In this document: one piece after another, positions 57,409-64,000 of the stretch
Layout of the letters: each line of letters starts with the position of its first letter
Position numbering within the stretch: position 1 is the first letter of the stretch
Source of the DNA: Pseudomonas reinekei
GTDB taxonomy: Bacteria > Pseudomonadota > Gammaproteobacteria > Pseudomonadales > Pseudomonadaceae
Length of the DNA: 64,000 nucleotides
Assembly (NCBI RefSeq): GCF_001945365.1
Contig: NZ_MSTQ01000001.1
Location: 186,001-250,000 of the forward strand
Direction: 5' to 3'
Position numbers and translations under genes: made by a program
Notes under the pieces: generated by a model
The model's database searches: none
Told to the model about the DNA's origin: nothing
The model's input: the letters and a program-made list of their open reading frames with translations, nothing else

Positions 57409-57410
57409 TT

Positions 57411-57695
57411 ATGTATCGCAGCCATACCGCCGCAGTTCGATCATCGCCAGCCACGATTGATTTCCCGTTCCAGAAGAGCATGCAACCGCCACCGATCAAA
57501 CTGACCAAGCGGGAAAAGGAAGTGCTGCAATGGAGCGCCGCCGGTAAATCGTCCTGGGAAATCGGCAAGATCGTCAGTTGCACCGAGGCCGGTGTGAACT
57601 ACCACTTTTGTAACATTCGCCGAAAATTCGGCGTGCGCTCACGCTGGGTCGCCATCCTGTTAGCACTGGAACAAGGTTTGATTCATTTGCCCTGA
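57411..57695 (+). CDS. HTH-only LuxR-type regulator
   Basis: Protein of 94 residues from ATG 57411 (GGGAG 7 bases upstream; an in-frame ATG at 57396 overlaps the RBS). About 30 unstructured residues precede a LuxR/GerE HTH ([20 protein letters not shown], then [20 protein letters not shown]). There is no receiver or autoinducer-binding domain. Helix spacing and the [12 protein letters not shown] recognition region are typical. It is followed by a response regulator gene 45 bases away. Likely controls the flanking FN3 and/or Rhs genes, inferred from position and from the lux-box-like sites. Confidence 0.82.
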   Translation: MYRSHTAAVRSSPATIDFPFQKSMQPPPIKLTKREKEVLQWSAAGKSSWEIGKIVSCTEAGVNYHFCNIRRKFGVRSRWVAILLALEQGLIHLP

Positions 57696-57740
57696 ACCAA
57701 TGCCGTCGGCAATCCTCAGCGTGGCATCGTCCTCGTTGAG

Positions 57741-58496
57741 ATGTTTATGAATCCGGACCAGTCGCTGCACACTTCAATGCGTTCCTCCTCCCGTACAAGT
57801 GCCTGTCACGATACATCGCCATCGCACAGGCACCGTCCGAACACGGTGCTGCGCATCATCCTTGCCGACGATCACCCTGTGGTGCTCAGCGGCATTGAAG
57901 TGGTCCTGTCCCCCGCGTCCGAGCCGACGTTCACAGTGGTCGCCAAGGCGCACACGGCCGATGAACTGATCGGCCTGCTGGTGTGCACGCCTTGCGATCT
58001 GTTGATCACCGACTACTCGATGCCCTACGGCGAATTTCCCGATGGCCTGGCGCTGATGGGCTATCTGAAGCGCCATTTCGAGCACCTGCCGGTGATCGTG
58101 ATGACCATGCTGCGCAACCCGTCGCTGTTGCAGGCGTTGCTCAATGCCGGGGTGCGCGGCCTGTTCGATAAACGCAGCCCGTTGAGCGAGTTGAAACGGG
58201 CTGTGCAGCGTGTCGCCAGCGGGCGCCAGCACCTGTGCCCGGGTTTTGCTGAAGCGCTGCAGGCCCAGATGTTGTCCTCCACCGGCAGCGATTTACCGTC
58301 GGTGAACCTTTCCGAACGTGAACTGGAGGTGGTGCGGCTGTTTGTCCAGGGGCTGTCTGGCCGGCAGATTGCCGCGCAACTGAACCGCAGCGAAAAAACC
58401 ATCAGCCGCCAAAAAAGAACCGCCATGGACAAGTTGGGACTTGACCATGACGGTGGGTTGGTGGAGTTTGCGCGGGTGAGTGGGTTATGGAATTAG
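57741..58496 (+). CDS. NarL/RcsB-type response regulator
   Basis: Protein of 251 residues. An N-terminal extension of about 35 residues precedes the receiver (RIILADDHPVVLSGIEVVLS, phospho-Asp in LLITDYSMPYGE). The LuxR-type HTH is at about residues 185-250 (NLSERELEVVRLFVQGLSGR, SEKTISRQKRTAMDKLG). It resembles RcsB in its receiver. No kinase gene lies next to it. It converges on the Rhs operon with 16 bases between stops. Confidence 0.87.
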   Translation: MFMNPDQSLHTSMRSSSRTSACHDTSPSHRHRPNTVLRIILADDHPVVLSGIEVVLSPASEPTFTVVAKAHTADELIGLLVCTPCDLLITDYSMPYGEFPDGLALMGYLKRHFEHLPVIVMTMLRNPSLLQALLNAGVRGLFDKRSPLSELKRAVQRVASGRQHLCPGFAEALQAQMLSSTGSDLPSVNLSERELEVVRLFVQGLSGRQIAAQLNRSEKTISRQKRTAMDKLGLDHDGGLVEFARVSGLWN

Positions 58497-58512
58497 GCGA
58501 TCATTGACGGAC

Positions 58513-59418
58513 CTAAAGGAGAGTCCTCAGTTCAGCCTGCCACTTTTTGACTTTGTTGTGATCGATGTTGTACTCGTGGCGTTGACCCAGCATCTTATTG
58601 ACTTTTGATTTTAAGACATCTATGCGTGCCTGGTTAGGGTTGGGCACCTTCGTAGCCTTCGTGCCTGCTTTGCGAGTTGCTGTCGCCGTTTGAGTGGGCA
58701 CCGCCTTCGGTTTTGGCGCAGTCAATGGCCCTGATGCAACATCCTGCACTACCTTGACTGTCTCATCAAAAGTTACATTCAAAGCTTTTCGAAACGCTGG
58801 ACTACTTTCCTGCACCCACTGGCCCACGGGATTATTCGGATTGCGACTCAAGTATGAAGGCAGATTCGGCTTTGGGGGAGGCGCTGGAGGCCGCCCCGCA
58901 ACCGAGCGTCCTTCTGAAGCCAGAGCGCGCGCAGAACCAGCGGTTGACGCAGAATTGTTGACCGCACCCTGGCTTGCTGCATTTGGAATCAAAATACTTG
59001 CATCCTCACTATTTCTTGCCAACCGCGCTACCGCGGAAGCAGCGGCATCGTCGGCTGACGCAACTAGTCCCCTAGCAGCCAATATGGTTGCTTTTATGCC
59101 CAGCGCCATATGCCCCGTCGGATCGGCGTATTTGATGGGATCCCCCGCCACATACCCATACGCATTCACCCCACCCTCTCCAAACGGACTCCAACTGTCC
59201 GGGCTGTAGAACCGCATCATCTGCGTACTGAACAACCGATAGCCCTTGCCCAGAAAATATTCGCCGGTATTGGAGTCCCTCAGCTCGCCGTTATAGCCAA
59301 GCCCGCTCTCGGACGTCGCCTCATCGGCGCTGTAGCCATACGCCGAATACGCCCGCGCCTTGCGGCCCGCCCCGCTGACTTCCGACAACACGCTGTTCAT
59401 GTTGTCAGTCGCCAGCAT
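58513..59418 (-). CDS. Rhs core and C-terminal variable (toxin-like) module
   Basis: Protein of 301 residues if initiated at ATG 59418. Residues about 24-105 are the Rhs-associated core (SAYGYSADEATSESGLGYNG ... YLGKGYRLFSTQMMRFYSPD-type, ending YGYVAGDPIKYADPTGH). After the core comes a unique C-terminus of about 195 residues with a proline-rich segment (RPPAPPPKPNLPS) and a lysine-rich tail. No known toxin domain was recognised and no immunity gene follows. It overlaps the upstream Rhs gene as TGATG and is probably made by coupling or by -1 frameshifting as part of it. Codon use in the tail looks more AT-rich than the shell. Confidence 0.8.
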   Translation of the reverse strand: MLATDNMNSVLSEVSGAGRKARAYSAYGYSADEATSESGLGYNGELRDSNTGEYFLGKGYRLFSTQMMRFYSPDSWSPFGEGGVNAYGYVAGDPIKYADPTGHMALGIKATILAARGLVASADDAAASAVARLARNSEDASILIPNAASQGAVNNSASTAGSARALASEGRSVAGRPPAPPPKPNLPSYLSRNPNNPVGQWVQESSPAFRKALNVTFDETVKVVQDVASGPLTAPKPKAVPTQTATATRKAGTKATKVPNPNQARIDVLKSKVNKMLGQRHEYNIDHNKVKKWQAELRTLL

Positions 59419-62400
59419 CAGGACTTTGGGTCGGCACCGCCCTGGCGCTCGGCGAGCGCGACTCCACCCGCAAACACGAAGGTGCTGTTCCGATCACCGT
59501 CGATCCGGTTGGCCGGTTCGTCGCCACGGTAGAACAGCTGTTCGTTGCCTGCACCGCCGCGCACGTTGGACAGGGTGTCCTCGCCGTCGTAGCCGTAGGT
59601 TTTCGTCGAGCCACCGCCGAGGGTGCTGACGGTTTCCAGGCGGCCCAGGCTGTCGTAGCCCAATTCAAACTCCCGATCCTGCAGCAGGTTGCCGTTGGCG
59701 TCGTAATTCAGCTCGATGTTCGGGTAATCGGCATGGCTGTTGGTGATGGCCCCCAGCTGTGCCGGGTCATCCCTGTCGTAGACGAACTTGGCGATATTTC
59801 TGCCGCCGGCAAAGCGGGTCCTGACCTCTTCGAGGTTGTCCAGCGCGTCGAAGTAGAACTCCTGCTCTTGAATAGTCTTGCCATACGGATCCACCGGCGC
59901 CAACGGCCCCGTACAGGTATAGAACTCAAGGCGCCCGCGAAGCTCGTATTCGTATTGCTCGTCCCTCAGCGTCGCTCCGCCGGCGCTGGCCCCTTCGCTC
60001 AGCAGACGGCGTTCCACCTGGTCCAGGCCGTTCCAGGTCTGGCTCAAACGTTGCGCCGAGTCACCGAAATCAAACACGCGCAATGTTTCGTGGCCCTGGG
60101 CGTCGTATTCCAGCGTGATGGTCAGGCTCTGCTGGCCGCTGGTGTCCACCGTTTGGATACTGCTTGTCAGGCCCTGGTCGTTGTAGGTGAACACGGTTTT
60201 CACATGCCCCGGCGAGCCCTCGTTGCCAAACTCGGTCCAGACCATCCGTCCGGTGGCGTCATGTTCATAATGCTGGACCTGACCGAGCACGTCGGTGTAT
60301 CGCAGCAGGCGTCCGGTACGGCTGTACAGGTAGTGCATCTCGTGGCTTTGGCCATCCTGATCGCGTTTTTCGCTGGCCACTTCACCCTGGCTGTCATAGG
60401 TGCGGATGAGCGCCAGACCTTGTTCCGCCGACTCGATCAGGCGGGCGTTTTTACGATCGTAATCGTAGGTGGCTTCGATAGGCGCCAACGTACCGGACTT
60501 TGGAATCACCGTGCGTTTGACCGGCTCTTCCGTCAGCTCCGGCAAATACTCATAGGCAATTACATCTCTGCTGGGACGGATCACCCGGGCAGGCTGGCTG
60601 TTGCTGGAGTCAAATTCATAGGTGGTGACACGCCCGCCAGTCACCGACTCGGTCATCCTTTCCAGACCGTCGAATGTCTGCGTACCGAGCACCTTGCCGT
60701 TGACGCTGATCTTTGTCGGCAGGTCTTCACGGCTGTGAACGGCATATTCACGCACCACCTTGGCGCGGTCCGGCAGCGTCGTTTCAATCATGCGATCGAA
60801 GGCGTCATAGCGATACAGGGTTTCGAAACGCGCGGCGTTCATTTCGGAGGCGGTTCTGCCCAACCCGTCATATTTGTAGCTGTGCAGGCTGACGCGCTGC
60901 TCGGCCAGATTCAGACGTTCGATCGATACCGGTTTTTCGAAGCGGTTGGAAACGGTGACCGCCTTGCCCATACCTTCGACCCACTCTTCACGGGTGAAGG
61001 TGATCGGATCGTCGAGGGTATGGGTTTTAACGCCGTCCGGGCCGGTGACGCTGTCTTGCTGGCCCCACAGGTCATAGGTGTAGCGGCTGGTCAACCGCAG
61101 ATCCTTGCGCTCCAGCCAATCGATCTCGGTTTCAGTGGTCAGCTCACCCAAGGCGTTGTAGGCCGCCTCGTAAATGGCGCGATAAACCGCTGGCTGACCG
61201 CCTGCGTTGTCAACGTCATAGTGTTCTTCCTTGATGGCGCGACTGAGCCCGTCGAACAGGGTGCGGGTCTTCACGCCCTTGACGTTTTCGACTTCCTGGT
61301 CGGCCAGTTCAGTCACGGGGGCCTCGCCTTGCCCTGCCGGACGGATCAAGCGGTAGCTGTAGGTTCGCGTCGCGGTATGGTCCGCGCTGTCCGGCGCCAC
61401 GGTTTCGGTCAGTACGCGGCCCAGCACGTCATACGTGGAGCGGATTCTGACATCCTTGTCGCTGGTCAACACCGGCAAGCCGCTGATGAGCGAGCGTTCC
61501 TCGGTGATTGTTTTGGTGACACCATCAAAGTCGGTGCTCAGGGTCTGGATCGTGCGCAGCACGGCTTCATTGGCGAACGTGGCATACGTCGCGCCGGGTT
61601 TGCTGTAGGCATAATCGGTAAAGGTCGTGTCACCTCCCAAAGTCACCGCCCTGCGCTCCAGTTGCCCGTGCAGGAAGGCGTTGCCCCGTTCATTGATGTA
61701 GTTATTGACCGTACGCTGCAGCAGGTTTTCGGCTTGTCCATTCACCTCCAGCAAACGTTCTTCCGCCAGCGCGACCCAAGGCGTCGTGCCAGTGCCGATG
61801 GCGGGTTGTGCCACGTACCGGTAGCGGGTGCGCAAAACCGGCGCCCCGGCTTGCAGATCAGGCACCAGGGTCGAATCAGCCGCAGGTGTGACGGTATTCT
61901 CGCGCACATGGCGGACGAAACCGTAAGGGTCTGGCGGGCAATCGCCTGCTACGCCTTCGGCCGGATAGTAGGACGTGCTTTCAGTAACGCCATTGGCCTG
62001 CACGCTCAAGGTCTGGTTGCCGTGGATGTCGTACTCGCTCAGCTCCTTGTCTTCACGCCACTCCCGTGCATCGTTGGTCAGTTCCCAGCGGGTCACCACT
62101 TGCTTGGGCAACTGGCACTGACGAACCTGGTTTTCGAAGGAGTCCGTGTCGTTGGCGTAGTAAGTGGTCGTGACCGTCTTTTGGTGAGTGCCCTGGGTCG
62201 TCACTTCCGACTTCAGCAGGTGAAAGCGGTTAAACGTACGGGTCACGCTTCTGGCCGTGGCCGCACCGACCATCAGGCTTTCGGTAGAGCTGTAATCATA
62301 GGCGCCGATGATTTTGTACAGGTTGTCTTCACCGTTGCTGTCCCAACTGATCGGGGCGTTGTAGCCGAGGAAGTTGTTGCCGCTGTAGCTGTATTTCACC

Positions 62401-63302
62401 GCGATCGGTGGCTGGCCACCGCCCGGATCGGTGACGTGATCGGTCACCCGCGGTAGATTGGGGTAGCCGGGGTTGCCCGGAAAGCCGTGGCCGGCGTCGT
62501 TGTACTGAATCGTTTCGTGGGCCCCCAGCGGTGTCCAGACTTCCTTGATGCACAGTTGCTCGCGTTCCAGGCCGTAGAGAAAACGCCACCCGGCGCCATT
62601 CGCGGTTGGCAGGGTGATTCGCGTCATCCGGTCGTTTTCCAGATGCAGGGTGAATACCGCCAGGGGCACGCCTTGAACCGGTTTGAGACGGATCTCGACG
62701 GTGCCTGCGGTCAGGTTGCGAAGCACTTCCAGCAACACGCCCTGGCTGTCACGGATCGTGCTCAACATGCGGCCTTGCCCCGCCGCCTGATAAGCCAGGG
62801 TCACTTCGTGGCCCAGCGGTGAGTACATCTTCACCGGCATCGCAACCTGCGGCGTGGAGCCGGTGAGTTTGAGAATTTCCACCAGGCCGGAGGTGTGCAC
62901 CACCTTGAAATCACCCTGCGGGTCGCCGGTCAGTTGGTACAGTTTGAAGCTCTGGATCTTCTGCTCTTTCATCTTCAGGCGCGTAGGCTCACCGTCGCCT
63001 GCGTAGTTGCCGGTCACCTTGAAACTTTCCCCCGAGTGCACCGCGATGATCTGCGTGCTGGGGGTGTATTGCGTCGAGGCCAGGCGCCAGTTCAAGCCGA
63101 AGCCGTTGTTGATCGTGCTGATCGGGCTGTAACTCAGGTTCAATGGCACGACCGGCCCGCGCAGATCATTGACCTCTACCTCGTGCAACGAGAGCCCCAC
63201 CGTGTATAGACCGGTGCGCGGATCGACGCCCGACTGAACGAAGCTCTGAAAGTTGAATGCGTTGGAATGCACCGCGGTTTTTTCTTCGGTTGTACTGTTC
63301 AT
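59418..63302 (-). CDS. Rhs/YD-repeat protein, shell portion (TcC/Rhs-like)
   Basis: Protein of 1,294 residues from ATG 63302, 8 bases after GAGG; ATG 63308 gives two more residues but is only 2 bases from GAGG. The N-terminus (NFQSFVQSGVDPRTGLYTVG) is typical of Pseudomonas Rhs/TccC-type proteins. Many YD repeats follow from about residue 300 onward (YRYDAFDRMIET, YKYDGLGRTASEM, YEHDATGRMVW). These form the hollow beta-shell that encloses a toxin. It stops just before the Rhs core, at VALAERQGGADPKS. No signal peptide, T6SS PAAR or VgrG domain, so a Tc-like or other delivery is possible. Related TcB/TcC proteins work with a TcA pore, not seen here. Confidence 0.85.
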   Translation of the reverse strand: MNSTTEEKTAVHSNAFNFQSFVQSGVDPRTGLYTVGLSLHEVEVNDLRGPVVPLNLSYSPISTINNGFGLNWRLASTQYTPSTQIIAVHSGESFKVTGNYAGDGEPTRLKMKEQKIQSFKLYQLTGDPQGDFKVVHTSGLVEILKLTGSTPQVAMPVKMYSPLGHEVTLAYQAAGQGRMLSTIRDSQGVLLEVLRNLTAGTVEIRLKPVQGVPLAVFTLHLENDRMTRITLPTANGAGWRFLYGLEREQLCIKEVWTPLGAHETIQYNDAGHGFPGNPGYPNLPRVTDHVTDPGGGQPPIAVKYSYSGNNFLGYNAPISWDSNGEDNLYKIIGAYDYSSTESLMVGAATARSVTRTFNRFHLLKSEVTTQGTHQKTVTTTYYANDTDSFENQVRQCQLPKQVVTRWELTNDAREWREDKELSEYDIHGNQTLSVQANGVTESTSYYPAEGVAGDCPPDPYGFVRHVRENTVTPAADSTLVPDLQAGAPVLRTRYRYVAQPAIGTGTTPWVALAEERLLEVNGQAENLLQRTVNNYINERGNAFLHGQLERRAVTLGGDTTFTDYAYSKPGATYATFANEAVLRTIQTLSTDFDGVTKTITEERSLISGLPVLTSDKDVRIRSTYDVLGRVLTETVAPDSADHTATRTYSYRLIRPAGQGEAPVTELADQEVENVKGVKTRTLFDGLSRAIKEEHYDVDNAGGQPAVYRAIYEAAYNALGELTTETEIDWLERKDLRLTSRYTYDLWGQQDSVTGPDGVKTHTLDDPITFTREEWVEGMGKAVTVSNRFEKPVSIERLNLAEQRVSLHSYKYDGLGRTASEMNAARFETLYRYDAFDRMIETTLPDRAKVVREYAVHSREDLPTKISVNGKVLGTQTFDGLERMTESVTGGRVTTYEFDSSNSQPARVIRPSRDVIAYEYLPELTEEPVKRTVIPKSGTLAPIEATYDYDRKNARLIESAEQGLALIRTYDSQGEVASEKRDQDGQSHEMHYLYSRTGRLLRYTDVLGQVQHYEHDATGRMVWTEFGNEGSPGHVKTVFTYNDQGLTSSIQTVDTSGQQSLTITLEYDAQGHETLRVFDFGDSAQRLSQTWNGLDQVERRLLSEGASAGGATLRDEQYEYELRGRLEFYTCTGPLAPVDPYGKTIQEQEFYFDALDNLEEVRTRFAGGRNIAKFVYDRDDPAQLGAITNSHADYPNIELNYDANGNLLQDREFELGYDSLGRLETVSTLGGGSTKTYGYDGEDTLSNVRGGAGNEQLFYRGDEPANRIDGDRNSTFVFAGGVALAERQGGADPKS
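59424..59430 (-). other. Slippery heptamer C CCA AAG before the Rhs stop codon
   Basis: In the frame of the upstream Rhs gene the last codons read GAC CCA AAG TCC TGA. C CCA AAG fits the X XXY YYZ rule for -1 slippage. After the shift translation continues CCC AAA GTC CTG ATG into the core module. A weak stem (GACAAC/GTTGTC) lies about 17 bases downstream. Activity is unproven. Confidence 0.45.
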
Positions 63303-63368
63303 GTCCATGACCTCGAAAAACTAAAAGCGGAAAACAGTGGAGGCGTAGTGTTCGTGCACCGCGCTCGC

Positions 63369-64000
63369 TCAATGTTCAAACAGGGGTTCGACGACAGGCC
63401 GGTTCCGGTTATTCGTCGGGAAACTGATCCGTACGGGATGACGGTGGCCTTCGGTATCGGTCAAGACCACCTTCAAGCCTTCTTTGAGTGGATACAGGTC
63501 CGGGTTCCCGGATGTGCCGTTGGAATCGGCCTGGCGAATATCGATACGGCGGAACACGCCGATCAGGAAGGCGCCTGCCGCAATGGGCCGGTCAAGATTC
63601 TGGTCCAACACCGGTTTGAGATTGCGGTTGGCCTTGATGATCGAGTCAAACGCCATGACGCCTTCGTCGCCTGCAACCCTTGGGTCGTTGAAGGCGTAAC
63701 CTGTGTAGGTGAACATCTTTTCGTTGTCGTAGGGGCTTTCCCATTTGACCATCGAGGTTGTAACAGGGGAAATTCCCACGCCGAAGGGTGACTGAAACTC
63801 GACCGCCTCGAAATTCAAGGGCATTCCACCCTGCTGCCCGCCTTTTTTATAGGTCAGCGTGAAGTAGTCCGTGGTTTCCAGGAAGAGCTCAAAACCGTCG
63901 TCGTTTTCGCCGTTTTCCGGATCGTCAGGCCCTCCCCCCTTGACACGGCGACGTGTCATTTTGAAGGAATCCGGGTGCACTTCCGGCGATGGCACAGGTT
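63369..64000 (-). CDS. Uncharacterised protein upstream of rhs, 5-prime end outside window
   Basis: The frame is open to the window edge; a GTG at 63995 could start it but the gene may be longer. The visible 208 residues are soluble with beta-rich stretches (DYFTLTYKKGGQQGG, FLIGVFRRIDIRQADSNG, LKVVLTDTEGHRHPVRISFP). I do not recognise the family. It ends 66 bases before the rhs start on the same strand and is probably in the same operon. It could be an Rhs/Tc accessory or another toxin-complex subunit. Confidence 0.65.
   Translation of the reverse strand, partial: PVPSPEVHPDSFKMTRRRVKGGGPDDPENGENDDGFELFLETTDYFTLTYKKGGQQGGMPLNFEAVEFQSPFGVGISPVTTSMVKWESPYDNEKMFTYTGYAFNDPRVAGDEGVMAFDSIIKANRNLKPVLDQNLDRPIAAGAFLIGVFRRIDIRQADSNGTSGNPDLYPLKEGLKVVLTDTEGHRHPVRISFPTNNRNRPVVEPLFEH

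Larger units (their letters stand above)
56677..57410. other. 734-bp regulatory intergenic region between FN3 and luxR-like genes
   Basis: No coding frame here looks real: the short ORFs have no RBS or recognisable composition. The region holds several palindromes listed separately and a relatively AT-rich stretch around 57120-57270. It must contain the divergent promoters of the FN3 gene and the luxR-like gene. Confidence 0.7.

Noticed and set aside
57741..58496. Response regulator as immunity gene for the Rhs C-terminus
   Set aside because: It is a canonical NarL/RcsB-type regulator on the opposite strand; immunity genes normally follow rhs on the same strand.
59733..62456. A 907-codon open frame antisense to the Rhs gene
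   Set aside because: It mirrors the rhs frame in GC-rich DNA, has no RBS, signal or recognisable domain, and its composition is that of a shadow frame.

Overview
The window looks like chromosomal DNA of a fluorescent-group Pseudomonas. The GC-rich codon use, the scattered REP palindromes (GTGGGAGCGAGCCTGCTCGCG and variants, often in facing pairs) and the gene content (KguE/K/T/D with PtxS, EfeUOB, PqiABC, Val/Ile degradation) all fit. No tRNA, rRNA, CRISPR, insertion sequence or plasmid/phage replication gene was found. There is one stand-alone tyrosine recombinase.

Layout. 1-2.8 kb: polyamine use (end of a gamma-glutamylputrescine synthetase, a PotF-like binding protein, a PuuB-like oxidase). 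3.0-6.5 kb: a split-PqiA pqiAABC envelope lipid-transport operon. 6.6-9.1 kb: a tyrosine recombinase and UDP-glucose dehydrogenase. 9.2-17.8 kb: a frameshifted LysR regulator facing an ArgH-like lyase, a polar amino acid ABC transporter, two overlapping NodB-type deacetylases and an MFS transporter; I infer a catabolic unit of unknown substrate. 18.0-18.7 kb: an HPP membrane protein behind a clear terminator. 18.9-28.3 kb: branched-chain acyl-CoA (Val/Ile) degradation with an AraC regulator. 28.4-32.7 kb: a Fur-box-preceded efeU-efeO-efeB-efeO-like iron uptake operon. 32.7-38.1 kb: PssA, TetR with an SnoaL-like protein, a TSUP exporter, NudC and a crotonase. 38.3-40.2 kb: a TPR protein, an ECF sigma factor apparently lacking an AUG/GUG start, and its likely anti-sigma factor. 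40.3-47.2 kb: a two-component system divergent from an RND efflux pair. 47.3-49.5 kb: a DUF1345 protein and an AraC/LysE pair. 49.6-55.0 kb: ptxS-kguEKTD for 2-ketogluconate, with two perfect 14-bp operators. 55.0-64.0 kb: an accessory region with a six-domain fibronectin type III protein, an HTH-only LuxR protein, a NarL/RcsB-type response regulator, and a minus-strand Rhs/YD-repeat toxin-like operon running off the window.

The most unusual region is 55-64 kb. The gap between the FN3 and HTH-only LuxR genes holds two lux-box-like palindromes, one upstream of each. The Rhs protein is split between the YD shell and the core/C-terminal toxin module at a TGATG junction, and an X-XXY-YYZ slippery heptamer (C CCA AAG) lies just before the stop. 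A -1 shift there would rebuild one Rhs polypeptide of about 1,596 residues. The second candidate for undescribed biology is the ArgH-like/ABC/tandem-NodB cluster, where one deacetylase has lost a canonical metal-binding histidine. All functions are assigned by reading motifs and context; no searches were run.
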